A stretch of DNA of 64,000 nt from Selaginella moellendorffii (GCF_000143415.4 NW_003314408.1:47650-111649), one strand, 5' to 3'. Shown: positions 45,506 through 58,085, counted from the first letter of the stretch. Translations and numbers: made by a program. Notes: generated by a model not told the origin, from the sequence alone.

Positions 45506-45544
45506 TTGTGTGTACCCAGACAAGTTCAATCTTTTCAAGCACAT

Positions 45545-46430
45545 TAACACATCGGCCTGGTCAACTTTCTGATTACATATAGCCTGGTTGACTTTCCTCA
45601 TAATCACAAAATTAGAAACAAGATATCATAAACGGTAATAATAATTTGCTGAATTAAGAAGCTTTGTGTTTTTTTCTTGGATATAAGTTGACTGTTAAAA
45701 CTAAATTGAAATTGGATCTTTGCAGCTTAAATTTATCTGTGTAGGAGAAACTCAATCCAATATAAAATTTGTGCTAATTGATAAAAGTTTATCCCTCTCC
45801 TCCGTTTGATTGAAAAATATCCTAGAATGTACTTGGATATTCTAGAAATATTAATTACACTAAAAGAACATACTTTAAAATTATTAGCTCAATGGTGACT
45901 ATAATTTAACACTGAAACAAAAAAAATATTAATATTAATATTTACTATAAAGTAATTTAATTTTTTTACCATATATGCATTTGGTAACTAATTATATTCT
46001 TGTTCCAAATACCTAATATGAATTTTGTTCATAATATATAATTTTCTTACCTTCCAAATTTTCTGTCTTTTCATTAAAAAATTTAAGGCATTGTAGTTAA
46101 ATGATCTACATTGATTTAACTATTAAATCTAGTCCATTTTTTAGAATAAGCACAACCGTGAATTAAAATATTTCATATTTTATTGCTTCTTGAAGAGTAA
46201 CTTAAAGAAAAGTTACTATTGGCAATAAACAAAGTAGTCTATAATCATTCATAACTTTTATATTATAAATAAATTTTTGTTTGCTTAATCAAACATGTGG
46301 ACTAGGGTGGTAGTGGATATACCTAGAATATTCTTAGATATTTTATGTTGTTATTCATTTATATTAATTTATTCTTATTTATAAACATATGTTTAAAATT
46401 ATAAACTTCCATTTTATCAATTATACATAC
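45545..46430. repeat. AT-rich intergenic DNA, partial copy of 36580-37560
   Basis: TTGGATATTCTAGAAATATT, CACTAAAAGAACATACTT and the following 400 bases repeat 36900-37330 in the same order. No gene seen. Confidence 0.6.
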
Positions 46431-46485
46431 ATATATTTATATGTATATATATGTATGTATGTATGTATATGTGTGTCTATATATA

Positions 46486-46521
<36 letters not shown>

Positions 46522-46530
46522 TATATTACC
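46430..46530. repeat. (ATGT)n/(TA)n microsatellite
   Basis: ATGT and TA units mixed over about 100 bases, at the start of a probable R1 LTR. Confidence 0.9.
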
Positions 46531-48620
46531 CTAACTAAGTAATATATTAATTATAGTACTAAAGTATATTATTTAAGACTAAATCTGGTCCACCCATTTT
46601 TGTATATAAGCAGGTGTCTAAACCCCATTAAATTTTTTATTTTCTTTAGATCTTAATTTGTATTAATTTTTTGTAAGATCTAGAATTGTAGTTATTGTTG
46701 TGCTTAAATTTATTCTTTCTTATAATCTTCATTGCATTCTTTTCTTCTACCATACCACGTTATCATTAATCAAAGAGTATATTACTTGAGGTTGCTAATG
46801 TTGCTCTGTTGGTTTGAACTTTTGATACTGTGAGGTGTGATTATATTGATATTAAACCCATTCTTGGTATATTGTTGTCTCCAATTTTTATGGGAAGTGA
46901 TTACATAGTTTGTTCTATTCTTGATGTTTTGTCATCTCTTGTTGATGTGGAGCGTGATTGTGACATCGATTGGCAAATTACAGATGATACAATCTAGTTT
47001 TTGAAGAATACTCAATGATTGAGTTTATGGGATGACGATATTTACAAGCTTAAATAGATTCTAGATTGTGATGAAGAACTTGATTATTATGAAAATAGTT
47101 TTGGAGATAAGTTGGAGATTTTGCAGAGTAACTATCAATCCTTTAATCTGTTATTCGATTCTTTTTTTTTACCTTTTTGCTCTTTCTAAACCTTTTTATT
47201 TCTTGGTTTGAGCCACCTTTTTATGTTCCTAGTGTTCTTTTCTCATTTGCAATAATTTCTTTTCTTGGCATATCAATCATTTATGACTCTTATGATTCTT
47301 GTTTTCAGTTTAATATTGAATTGAGTGTTTTCTATCCTTCTCATATTAATCTAGATCTTGAGTATATGTGGGAAGTTGAGAATTTTGCTTTTGTTTCTTT
47401 GGCAGAGTTTTTGATAAATTTTGGTGTTGAGTATTCCCTTATTTCTAGGGTTGAATCATTTTGGTCGAAATTTCAAGTTAAATGCATATCTCTAGTTGTG
47501 AGTGCTATTGTGAGTTTTTGTTTTATTATTTCTATTAAAGGGTTTATATATTACCTTGAGAGTATGGACTTTTCTATTGATTTTTCTGTTTCAAGTGTTG
47601 AATTATGTGTAAATCTTTTACTCATCTCGTGTTAGCCAAAATATTTTATCACATAAAATCCTCTGTTTTCTAGGCTTTGAATATGTTTCCTTTTTTTCTC
47701 CCTATTTCTACTTTGACAATTATTGAAAATTCTTCTTCCAATGCTTTTTTGTCTATTTTATCTTCTTTCACAATATTTTTTACTTCTTATTTCTTGTTTT
47801 CTCCTTTTTGCCTTGATATTTCAAACTTTTTTTCTTCAGAAGAGGGGATAGAGGGCACATACAAGAGTTTGGCCCCAACAATAGAGTAAAGACAAATAAA
47901 TATGGTAATGGAGTGAGGACAAATGATATGGATTGTGGAGTAATGATAAGTATAGCGAGTTAAAATAGAATATTCAACCCCAATATAATAAGGTTCAATA
48001 AATGTGATAGTGGAATGAAGCCAAACATAAATGGCAGAGTGAGGATAAATGCAACAAGTTTGAATTAAGTTAGTGGTTTAGAACTTTTTTTTTTCAAGGA
48101 GGGATAAAGAGGATGTGGAATGAGTTTGACTTCCCATGGACAAGGCTAAAGGTCATAAATCTGAGTTCACATAGGTCTTGGATGTTGATCAAAGAGAAAA
48201 TGTAAAAGTAGATTTTATTTATGGTCATGAGTTTAAATTAATAATGGTCTCAAAGGATTATTGGCAGGCTGATAATCCTTTGATAGATGAAGTGAGGTTA
48301 TCTATGTTTGGCCTCACTCTATTATTGCCATTAATAATATCTCAATTTTTTGAGAGCTTCAAATTCTTGTAGTAATTTATAAAATAGAAGTTCTAGATGT
48401 TCTACCTAACTTATTATTATGACTTTTTCATCTTCTGGAGGAGAGGATGGTGTAAGGTTTGTAAATATTTATATGTATATACATGTATTACCCTAACTAG
48501 GTAATATACTAATTATAGTACTAAAGCATATAGATTGTTCATTTGGGACTAAATCCATTCTTGTATATAAGTAGGGGTTTAAACTTCAATTAATATAATT
48601 ATTCCTATATCCCGAACACT
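46531..48620 (+). mobile_element. Non-autonomous LTR element R1 (probable)
   Basis: A segment at 46525-46640 (CCCTAACTAAGTAATATATT, TTTTGTATATAAGCAGG) recurs at 48490-48600 and is taken as the LTR pair. GGAGGAGAGGATGG before 48452 is a likely polypurine tract, and TGTAAGGTTTGT the LTR start. The inner part has one 152-codon frame (47177-47635) encoding a hydrophobic sequence without known motif, with no Gag or Pol motifs. Confidence 0.45.
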
Positions 48621-49394
48621 CACTCACACACACACACATACAAATTGAAACAAAACCAAAAACCATGGCATAAGTGTCAGTCAACTATAATATCCCGATG
48701 AATCAATTACAACTCTATGTGCAACTACTAAATGCTCAAATTAACCTTGAAGCATAACTTTAAACTAAAGCAATGGACTTCGAAAACCATTATAGGTTAT
48801 GAAATGACATTGCAATAAATGATACATCTTGACTTATGTCTGAATGAATGCAAATAATCGACATTCTATAAGAAAGAAACATTGATAAGGAAGGAACACT
48901 AGGAATATAAGAAAGTGGCTCAAACCAAGAAATAAAAAAAAAGTTAAGAATGAATAGAAGGTATAGAGAAAAAATTAAATGGTAAATTCAAGGATTGACA
49001 CCTACCCTATGAAATCTCTATTTCATCTCCAAAGATATCTCCATAATAATCAAGCTTGTTATCATAATTTGGAATCCACTCAATAAACTTGATTTTTGAA
49101 TATTTTTCAAGACTTAGACTATATCATCCATAGCTCGCTAATAGATATTACAATCATACTCCACATCAACAAAAGATGGTAAAACACCAAGAACATGACA
49201 AATTATGTAATCACATCTTAGGAAAGTTAGAGACAGTAACACACCAAAGATGGGTGCAACACTAATATGATCACAATTTAAAGTTTAATCTAACAAAAAG
49301 AGAATGAAGAATTAAGAACAAAAAACACAATCCTAAACACTAGATAAAGCATTGCACACAGACACACGGACACACGGACACATAGACACATAAA

Positions 49395-49395
<1 letters not shown>
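48621..49395. repeat. R1-like internal sequence, mostly inverted
   Basis: 49010-49290 is an inverted, diverged copy of about 46790-47120 (GTGATTACATAGTTT, ACAAGCTTGATTATTATGG). A gag-like start ACCATGGCATAA at about 48660 is stopped at once. No functional gene. Confidence 0.45.

Positions 49396-49446
<51 letters not shown>
49396..49446. repeat. (TA)n microsatellite
   Basis: About 25 TA units directly beside the insertion site of the family A element. Confidence 0.95.
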
Positions 49447-49450
<4 letters not shown>

Positions 49451-49451
49451 C

Positions 49452-49627
49452 TGTGAGTGCTTGGAATATGGAAAGGGAATACAAAAAATGTCCATATTAA
49501 TTAGCCCAAAAACCCTAGCTTATATACAGGAGTGAGTGGTCCAAATTGAAACCAATCCAACGGCTACCAAAATCCCACTACAATAATATTAGTATACGGC
49601 ATCGTAACCGTACACTTGGCCCTCACA
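49452..49627 (-). repeat. 3' LTR of gypsy family A element
   Basis: TGTGAG...CTCACA, 176 bp; the element reads on the minus strand, so this is its 3' end. Confidence 0.95.
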
Positions 49628-49659
49628 TCATCCCCTCCTCTCGGGATAATGGAAGACTA

Positions 49660-52600
49660 TCAGGGTTCTCTTGAAGATGGGCCAGGATCCAAAGGAACAT
49701 CAGGAGGAGGCATCGGTGAATCTGTAGGTGGTATTAACTCCTCCTGATCCCTTTGTATGAAGCGTTTCAGCTGTTGCACATGCACAATCTTTGGAGGATC
49801 GGCCTGTTGAACGTTATGCTGAACCTCATAAACTTGTGGTCCAACTTGCCGCAACACCCGATACGGTCCTTTCCATTGCGCAAGAAGCTCTTAGATAAAC
49901 CACGTAAAGTAAGATGGGGAAAACGAACTAACACCAAATCATCCACTTTATACTCTGCAGGTGGACGATGATGGGAGTTGTAGCGCCGTTGTTGTCCCAC
50001 TTGTACGCGGCCTAAGTGTTGGGCAGACTCTGCTCGGACAAGTGGAAGAATGCTCGTCAAATACTGATCCCATGATCTGGCATCGGCAGCTCGTGGCAAT
50101 CGCGAAGGTAAACCCAGCTCCATTGGTAATATTGGATCATGACCATATAGGAGTTTATATGGTGAAGCACCAACAGAACTCTGCACCCCTGTAACATATG
50201 CATACCGAAGAGACAGTAAATAACCATCCCAATCCGAATATTGAAAGTTCACATAATTCGCAATCATCCCTTTGAATGTCCAGACAAGCCGTTCCACCAG
50301 ACCGTCTGATTGTGGATGATAAGCACTCGTGAAAGTGTGGCATATCCCCAACCGAGACGTCAAAACATGAAATGCCTCAGCCATAAATGCGGGACCATTA
50401 TCCGAAAGAATCCGCTTTGGACAAGAATGTTGGAACACCACTCGATTGAGGAGGAAGTATCCAACAACAGTTGCAGAGGCGCTAGCAAAAGCACCAACTT
50501 CCACCCAACAAGTCAAGTAGTCAGAAGCAATAATAACATACTCATTGCCAGTAGTCGACCGTGGAAAAGGTCCCATAAGATCAAATGCCACTAACTCAAA
50601 CGGACGGGAAACCGCAATTGACTCCAACTGTCCTTCCGCAGCACGAGGGGGAGTATTACGAGCTTGGCACCAAACATAGCTACGCACATACCGGATAATA
50701 TCACGTCGCATCTCCGGCCAATAGAAAGACCTGCGCAGCTTCTCGGTGACATGACAGTGTCCCATATGCCCACCTAGAACAGGAGAATCATGGTAGGCAT
50801 GGAGAAACTACGGAATAAACACCGAAGGCACCACCAGCCGCAAATGATCATTAGGATCCGTCCCCACAAAATAAAGAAGGCCATCTTCAAAGCGATATTG
50901 AGAATGTAAATGCCAGAAAGGCAAGTCATCAGCAAGTGATGCAGGATTCTCAAACCCATCTCGAAGCCTTCGAATCCATGGCTCAATCTTTTGAGCCTCG
51001 CGAACCTCATCAAGAGAAGGTAGATCTTGCTCTGCACCTTGTGGACACTGAACGTCAAGGACAGCAACCGCCGACGGCACAGAATCCTCATCTAGAAAAT
51101 CCACAGATGCCGGAACAATAAGTTCGTCAGAAACATGAGAAGTGAGTGGAGAAGGAAGAGGAGCTCGAGAAAAGGCATCAGCATTAGCCATAGAACTCCC
51201 TGGGCGATGAACAACATCGAAATCATATATCTGAAGCTTCAAAGCCCATCGAGCCGTACAACCAACTAGGTTCTTCCACTTCAATAATGAAGTAACAGCA
51301 GCATGGTCACCTTCAAGTAACGTCCGAGAACCATGTAGATATGCATGAAGTTTCTTGAAACCCCAGACTGCTGCTAAACATTCCTTCTTCGTCGTGGAGT
51401 AGTTCATCTCCGTTGGTTGTAATGTACGGCTTATGTATGCAATGGGATGGCACTGACCAGGCACACTCGAGCTCTCTTGCATCAACACACCTCCAAGACC
51501 AATGTCAAAAGCATCCACGCGCAAAATAAAAGGTCGAGTGTAGTCAGGATATGCCAAAACTGGAGGAGTCGTTAATAGCTCTTTGAGATCCACGAACGCC
51601 CGCTCACAATTCGGAGACCAGATGAAAGATGACGTTGATGACTTTAGCAACGCTCGCAATGGTGTAGTGCGATCGGAAAGATAATCCACAAAACGACCGA
51701 GATACTGCACCTTACCCAAGAAGCGCTGCACATCATTCACACACTTCGGAGTAGGGAACTTTAGAACAGCCACAAGTTTGTCAGGATCAACTTGCAAACC
51801 CTCACAAGAAATACGGTACCCAAGATAAGTTGTGTCCTTGGACTGAAACACGCACTTTGACCACTTCAGCTTTAAACCAACGTCGCGTAACCGATCCAAC
51901 ACTTTACAAACATCACGAACGTGCTCCTCCCACGTCCCCTCCGAGTGGATCAAGACATCATCAATGAAGTCAGCAGTCACCTCCGGCATATCGCAAAGAA
52001 CCTCGTCCATCATCCGCTGGAAAGTTGCTGGAGCATTGTTCAAACCAAACGGCATCACCAAGAACTCATACAAACCAAATGATGTATGAAAAACAGTTTT
52101 AAGAATATCTTCTTCAGCCATCGGTACTTGCCAATACCCAGAAGTAAGATCTAGCTTGGTGAACCAACGACTTCGCCCCAGACGATCCAAGAGATCAGCA
52201 GTGTGAGGAAGAGGATACACATTTGGGATCGTCACTTCGTTTAACGGATGATAGTCAATGCAGAAACGAACACTCCCATCAAACTTCGTCACAAGATGAG
52301 GTTCACATGCCCAAGGACTCCGCGACTTCCGAATAACACCCTTCTCCAGTATTTCCTTGACGTTTGCTTGTAAAATCTTGATCTCCTTAGGTGACCGACG
52401 ATGAACAGGAACCTTGATTGGACGAGCATCCCCAGTTGGAATCGGATGACGTGTGGCAATCTTGGGCCCAGATGATAGGTCAAATTCAAAGAGATCAGAA
52501 TACTCCTTCATGAGCCGGTCAACTACTGCAACACAAAGATTGTCGGAGGGATCGGAAAAGGGAAAAGCAGAACAAGATGAAAACACAGAAGGAAAGAGTG

Positions 52601-52919
52601 GGGGAACAAAAGTAATGGAAGCAAAGGTAGAAGTAGAGGGACAAAGAGGTATGAAAGTGAGAGGAATGGATGAAACATAAGGAAATATGAGACAAGGGGG
52701 AGAAGCCTCAAAGTCACACTTGGCATGATTGCATTGCAACCAATCCATACCAAGAATGAGGTCAAAAGCTTGACTCGGCACCACCCGCAACGACTGCAAC
52801 TCAAGCTCGTGATCACCCACACGCACAACCAGGTCCACCTCATCCCATGCACATACATGTGTCCGTTGCCATAAAGAATGAAAACTGGTTCCGCAGCACG
52901 ACGCAAGTGTAGACGACAA
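49660..52919 (-). pseudogene. Gypsy family A pol: reverse transcriptase, RNase H, integrase
   Basis: Open from 52919 to a single in-frame TAG at 50808; the frame continues unchanged to about 49870, then shifts. Motifs: FCIDYHPLNEVTIPNVYPLP, WFTKLDLTSGYWQVP, LVMPFGLNNAPATFQRMM and FIDDVLIHS (reverse transcriptase, the YxDD box as FIDD); FILRVDAFDIGLGGVLMQ (RNase H); the HHCC zinc finger around 50790-50660; integrase with VAFDLMGPFPRS (D), RILSDNGPAF (D) and DGLVERL (E); and a basic end VHVQQLKRFIQRDQ in the shifted frame. Catalytic residues are largely kept, so loss of function is recent. Confidence 0.9.
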
Positions 52920-53100
52920 CGTGTGGCAACAGGTCGAGCAATAGAAGATAAACTCGAACCTGTATCAACCAACACGGAGAGAATAATAGGAGACCTCTTG
53001 TTATAAAAACGAGCTTGGAAAGTAAACACTGGATGAACCGGTGCCGAGTGAACCCCTTGATGATACTCCTGAAAGAAAGATGGAGGGGTCACTGATTTAT
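52920..53100 (-). pseudogene. Gypsy family A protease region
   Basis: Frame 53254-52523 holds SVLVDTGSSLSSIARPVA, the aspartic protease active site (DTGSS), between Gag and reverse transcriptase. A frame change near 52900 separates it from the long pol frame. Confidence 0.75.
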
Positions 53101-54051
53101 TCGCGCAAGGTCCCTCCGTTACTCGCGCGACTCCTCGTATCCCGGAGGCATCTTGGTGTCCAGACCTTCCACTGCAACAGCACCCACGGGACGTTGCTGA
53201 CGCCAAGGTCTCCACCCAGGAAATGGAGGTCGCCAATCCGGAAAACGACGGCAACGCCGATAAATATGACCAACTTCATCACACGCCCAGCAGCGAACAT
53301 CACAGCCACGACCACGTCCTCGCACTTGTCCTTGGACTCGAGCAATAGCAGCATCAACCTCAATTGGAATAGGACCATCACCCATAGGAAGTGGAGCGGA
53401 AGGACGTGCAACAAAAAGTGGAAGAGGCGATGTCTCATAACGTTGTGCCAAGTGAAGAGCATCATCAAGGGTGGCAGGAGCAAGTGCATGCACAAGTCCG
53501 ACAAGATCTTGACGAAGTGCTGGCCACAACATTCCTAGCTTGATCCACTCCAACATATTTGGCTCCGCACAAAACAAAAGACTTCGGAAATGAATGCCAA
53601 ATTGCATCACCGACTCAGATGGCCCTTGGCGAAGACGATGCAATTGTTGGAAAGCATCATCATAATCATCAGCATGTCCGAAGGAGCATTTGAAGACGTC
53701 CGGGAGAACACTCTAATCCCCACAAGTGGCTACGCTCAAACCATTGTACCACTGCAATGCCATCCCTTGGAGACATGTGGGAAACTCACGCAAACGTCGA
53801 GCATCATCTCAAGAATGATATGTGGCAATCACCGTGAAGTGATTGAACCAATGGTACACATCATCCCCAGGATTCCCGCGAAAGAACTCCAGCCGAACGC
53901 GAGGATTGGCACCAAGAGCAGGAGGAGTTGTACCACGTGCCGTGAATGCCACCATCAACTGAGTTTGGTTGTTCAATTGCAAGTGCATAGCATCAAGCAA
54001 TTGTACCAACTGCTGCTCTAGAGTCAAAGGAGGAGATTGCTGATCTAGCAT
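53101..54051 (-). pseudogene. Gypsy family A gag with zinc knuckle
   Basis: Starts at 54051 (MLDQQSPPLTLEQQLVQLLD). One TAG near 53715 stands where the fragment at 6790 has a Trp codon. Then MHRLRQGPSESVMQFGIHF, LVGLVHALAPATLDDALHL, and the CCHC knuckle CWACDEVGHIYRRC (about 53290-53250). Otherwise collinear with the degenerate copies at 178-806 and 6461-7083, which end within this Gag at the MSPL codons. Confidence 0.9.
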
Positions 54052-54284
54052 GAAGATAAACGAAAAAGAAAGAGCAAAAGAAGAAAAATGACAAAAAGCT
54101 AGAAGGAAATGGTAGATCTAGACAACACAAAAAGCTAAATCTAAACCAAAACCCTGAAAAGAAAGAACAAAAGAAAAGAAATGGAAAAAGTTAGATATAA
54201 ATGATGCAAAAGTTAGATCTAAACCAAAATCCCAATTTCAAACACTCCTTAGGGACAATCAAAGGTGCCCCTCACCTTCACTAA

Positions 54285-54460
54285 TGTGAGTGCTTAGAAT
54301 ATGGAAAGGGAATACAGAAAATGTGCATATTAATTAGCCCAAAAACTCTAACTTATATATAGGAGCGAGTGGTCCAAATTGAAACCAATCCGACGGCTAC
54401 CAAAATCTCACTACGCTAATATTAGTATACGGCATCGTAACCGTACACTTGGCCCTCACA
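54285..54460 (-). repeat. 5' LTR of gypsy family A element
   Basis: 176 bp; contains TTATATATAGGAG as likely TATA box (as do the other two copies). 54052-54284 is the untranslated leader. Confidence 0.95.
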
Positions 54461-54465
54461 AAACC

Positions 54466-54730
54466 TTATAAAAGTAAAATTTATTAACAGTTTAATAATT
54501 TAGAAAATGAATATACATATATTGCTGTTACTTTTTATTAAGTTGCTCTTTTGAATAACATTACTATCTACTATGAAATAAATTTAAAAATGGATTTTCT
54601 TATTCCAAATAATTAATATAAACTTTTTTTACAAAATGTAAACACCATCTTAAAATGATCAGGTTCCATTTCGATTGGCAAAATAGTCATTTATAGAACC
54701 AACATACTGAAAATATTGATTTACATTCTT
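54466..54730. other. AT-rich intergenic stretch
   Basis: No gene or repeat recognised. Confidence 0.5.
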
Positions 54731-54734
54731 TGGA

Positions 54735-55855
54735 CTTTTGGCAGGGCGATCTTGAAGATCGTGCTGGCAGCTCGTGGGGATTGCTGCTTGGATTAGATGC
54801 CGCCCAGATGACACCGAATTTAGGGCTTCTGACTGGCTTCTTGTGTGACGCTCTAGCAGCTTGACGATCCGATTTCTGTGGTAAGCAAGCATTAGCTCTT
54901 TTTCTTTTTGTCTTTGCTGCTTGCTGATGGTACTGGAATGAAATGCGTGATCTATTCGAGAAAGAGAGAAAAATGGCAACAAGGATGAAATACAATGCAC
55001 GAGAGAATGAAAAAAGAGAGAAAAAATGGTGAATGCTGTGGGTGCAATGTAGAGCTGCCGGTGCCAATGCAAGAACACTTTCTGCTATCCAGGCCATCAT
55101 GCCAGGCATAGTCTAGAGGAATCTGCTTGCAAGTCCATGGACCTCCTCAAAGACCAGGGAGCCCCTACGCAAAGCTTGGGATTGCCTATGAAACTCGAGT
55201 TGAACATGGGGACTTCCAGTGCTTGTGGAAGCACTCCAGAAAAATTGTTATATGAGACGTTGAAGAGCAGGAAATCTTTGACCCTCATTTTTGTCAGCAC
55301 TGGAGGAATGTCGACGCTGAGCTTGTTCCTGGACGAGTTGAGTGACACCATCTTTACGATCGAAGGTGGTATGGAACCGGACAGTGATGGACAAGTCAAG
55401 GATGGTAAGGCTGCTCAAGTCTCCGATGTTGCTCGGAATTCCACCTTCCAGATAGTTTGATCACAACAGCAACTTTGAGCACAGACTGTCCGGTATGGTA
55501 CCTGAGAGCTTATTTCCATACGCCCTGAACTCACTCAGTACTTGCAGCTTGTCAATGTCCGTGGGAATCGTTCCAGTCAACTTGTTGTTGTGGATTCTCA
55601 ACGTCTGGAGATTAGTGAGCTGCGACGGCACCAAGCCTTTGAAATAGTTATCGTAAATCTCCAAGATACGAGGCAATCCCAAAGACAGCTTGTTGTGGTC
55701 GAACGGACTTGCAGTCCTAGTAGACCAGGATTCCTCCAGAGAGGCTGTTGTTGAAGAGATGAGCTTCTGGAGTCGGCCCCCAGTGCACGAGCCGCTTGAA
55801 ACCGCTTCGGTGAGAAGATTTGTGGAGATGTCGAATATCTCAGTTCCCTTTTGTG
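54735..55855 (-). pseudogene. LRR receptor-like kinase pseudogene
   Basis: Homologous to the intact gene at 59843-63168. Present are LRR repeats (MGLPRILEIYDNYFKGLVPS, LQTLRIHNNKLTGTIPTDID, LSGSIPPSIVKMVSLNS), the juxtamembrane region (NSSFIGNPKLCVGAPWSLRR, MMAWIAESVLA), then directly intron sequence and a shrunken last exon (54735-54870). The whole kinase domain (about 700 bases) and the N-terminal two thirds are missing, and frames are shifted. Confidence 0.9.
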
Positions 55856-55933
55856 CCTACCAACCCTTAAATTTTCTTATCTATAAAATAGAAAAATGTA
55901 TATTCATGAAGAGGGTTAGGATTTCCACAACAG

Positions 55934-56467
55934 ATGAGGATCTGTTTGTTCGAGTATTACCTGCTTGCACAACAGTGCTCCCCTCTGATCGAGGAGGCCT
56001 TTGATTATCTGGAGCACGACGAGCCTCCGCCAATGGACGACGAACTTCCTCCAAACCCATCATCACCTCCAAAGAGGCAACGCAAGGAACAAGAGCCCCG
56101 GGCCGCCAAGGCACGAGAGGTGCCGCCTCCAGTGGCCACACAGGATGATCCGGATGAAGATCGGGAGCTCCAGGCAGCGATCGCTCCGGCTGTGAAGAAG
56201 AAGAGGGGGCGGCCCCCTGGGAAAGATAACCATGCAGTGTTCCAGCCCGCCCACGAAGGCCTTCCCACCAGCGATGATCTTGAGCTAGCAAAATCGATCA
56301 AACCGCCTTGCAAGACTTGTGGCGAGCCCTCCAGTTTCAACGATTTTAACAACAAGAAGATCACGCAGCCGCGATACAAGTGTAAAAACAAGGTCTGCTG
56401 TAAGCGTGACTCCAAGTTCCTGTTAAAGGACGAGAAGATCTTGAGGGAGCTTGGTTTGATCATCTAG
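55934..56467 (+). CDS. AT-hook protein with Dof-like Cys finger (177 aa)
   Basis: Intact open frame starting MRICLFEYYLLAQQ, chosen because the paralogue at 59190 starts at the same place (MRISSRVAKQ). Acidic EHDEPPP region, then KKKRGRPPGKDN (about residues 98-109), an AT-hook core RGRP. The C-terminal part CKTCGEPSSFNDFNN...QPRYKCKNKVC has spacing C-x2-C-x20-C-x4-C and the FNN/QPRYxCK elements that recall the plant Dof zinc finger (C-x2-C-x21-C-x2-C with YNNY and QPRYFCK). Likely a nuclear DNA-binding protein; the Dof link is my inference. No intron seen. Confidence 0.65.
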   Translation: MRICLFEYYLLAQQCSPLIEEAFDYLEHDEPPPMDDELPPNPSSPPKRQRKEQEPRAAKAREVPPPVATQDDPDEDRELQAAIAPAVKKKRGRPPGKDNHAVFQPAHEGLPTSDDLELAKSIKPPCKTCGEPSSFNDFNNKKITQPRYKCKNKVCCKRDSKFLLKDEKILRELGLII

Positions 56468-57830
56468 AGTAATTATTAAATATGATAGTTTTCATTACTA
56501 GCTTTAGTTAGTGAGCACATGGACCTTTATTTTCCATCTGGTAAACTTCAACCTTTAAAAACTGAATAGATGATTATTTGAAAATACCCTCCCAAGTCAT
56601 TGGTATGATGAAGGTAAATTAACTAAGAAAGTTTATCCCAAAGATGCTCACTTTCAATTACAAAGATGCATGAATGTATGATGAGGGAAAAAAACATAGG
56701 TGTGACTTTATGTTTGCAGGAGACTTCAACTGAAGTGAATATAAAATAGTTTTAAGAGTGAGGTACAAACAACCACGTTGAGATAGTAAACGTTCAGTAG
56801 AGATCTAGTCAAAACCACATGCAATTTCTTAAGAAAGCTCTAGTACTTCTATGAAAAAATTATTGTCTCATAGAGTCTTGACGAAACAGATGTGAACAAG
56901 ACGTTTTCTCTTCGCCATCAAAGTTTGATCCTTTGTGTTGATGAAATTGGCAAATTTCTGACAAATTTATTTTAACTTATGAACACCAGACCATTTGTGT
57001 TTGTAAAATTTACCAATAGTAAATTTTTTTATTGAAATAATAAACTTAAAATATTAATAATTTGTTGTGCATTGTATGAAGTAACATTTGGTTTGCTAAT
57101 AGTAATGTTATTCCTATTTATTAATCCAATTGATGCTAATGAAAAGAATATTGTAGAAGTACATTCTAAATTTTTTAACATTACATCATAATCTTATTGC
57201 TAATAAAAATTAATTATTGATTATATAAAGCTGACATATTAAAAATATTTCTAAATATTTAGGTAAATAAAATAAAAAATAAAATAAAAATTGAAAATAT
57301 TATAATATTTCAAGAAAAAGTCTTACAAAATCTAATTAGAATTGAAACAAATTATAAATAAATTATTTTGTAATATTTCTTGTCTTTAGTTTTAAGTCAA
57401 ATTTACATTTACAATAATAAAAGTATAAAGGATTAAATAATATATAAAAATTCACTCTTATAATGTAAGCTTATGAATTTAAACTTTTCAAAATGTCACC
57501 TAAACCAGTATTACTTAAACCCAAGCAAAGATGCTTAATTATTAAAAACTTTAACTGATTAAAAAATGGGTACAATTTTTTTTATAAACCTTTTATTTTA
57601 CATTTTAACTTTTATCGACCATATTTCAAATTAATGTCTTTTTTTTCTTACAAAATACTAATGTTATAATTTTTTATGTAGTTTGTGCTATTGCAAAGTA
57701 AAAAATCAATATTTAAATTGATCTGTACAAAATTTATTTCAATTAAAGTTTAAGATTATCTTCACTAATTATTTTATTGTAATTATATAACTGGAATATA
57801 AATAATTGGGATAAATACCTTTATATATAT
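56468..57830. repeat. AT-rich intergenic DNA with copies of other repeats
   Basis: 56935-57140 is an inverted copy of 37570-37700 and of the fold-back element's end. 57420-57600 is a direct copy of 40860-41090, and 57660-57730 an inverted copy of part of 41210-41290. No gene seen. Confidence 0.55.
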
Positions 57831-57834
57831 TATT

Positions 57835-58085
57835 GGACAATTTGATCCACTATTAAAGGCTTGAATAAAAATTTGCCATTTATTACACCTAGTAAGGAAT
57901 CATATAATAATTTCTAGATATTATATATTTTAAGGTATATAAATAAATGTGTGTGTATAAATATAATACTATAAAGTAAAGACAGGAAAGAAAGTAATCT
58001 ATCCAGGTGCATGATTGAAGAGTAAGGTTTTTTAGCAATGCCTTTCTCTAGTGTTTAGGATTATGCTTTTCTCCTTCATTCTTCT
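57835..58085. repeat. Dispersed AT-rich repeat, copy of 1193-1489
   Basis: Same order of motifs as at 1193-1489, in the same orientation. Confidence 0.65.

Larger units (their letters stand above)
49452..54460 (-). mobile_element. Complete Ty3/gypsy family A element
   Basis: 5.0 kb, with 176-bp LTRs at 49452-49627 and 54285-54460 (about 11 differences, roughly 94% identical) and a perfect 5-bp target duplication AAACC (49447-49451 and 54461-54465). A polypurine tract GAGAGGAGGGGATGA precedes the 3' LTR (minus strand, 49628-49642). Gag, protease, reverse transcriptase, RNase H and integrase follow in the Ty3/gypsy order. Several stops and shifts show it is inactive. Confidence 0.95.

Noticed and set aside
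47177-47635. 152-codon hydrophobic frame as a membrane protein gene
   Set aside because: It lies between R1 LTRs in T-rich DNA, and T-rich sequence gives hydrophobic residues by composition; no homologue recognised.
50808-50810. TAG in gypsy family A pol as a recoding site between RNase H and integrase
   Set aside because: Other stops and shifts in the same element and the absence of any readthrough context suggest a simple nonsense mutation.
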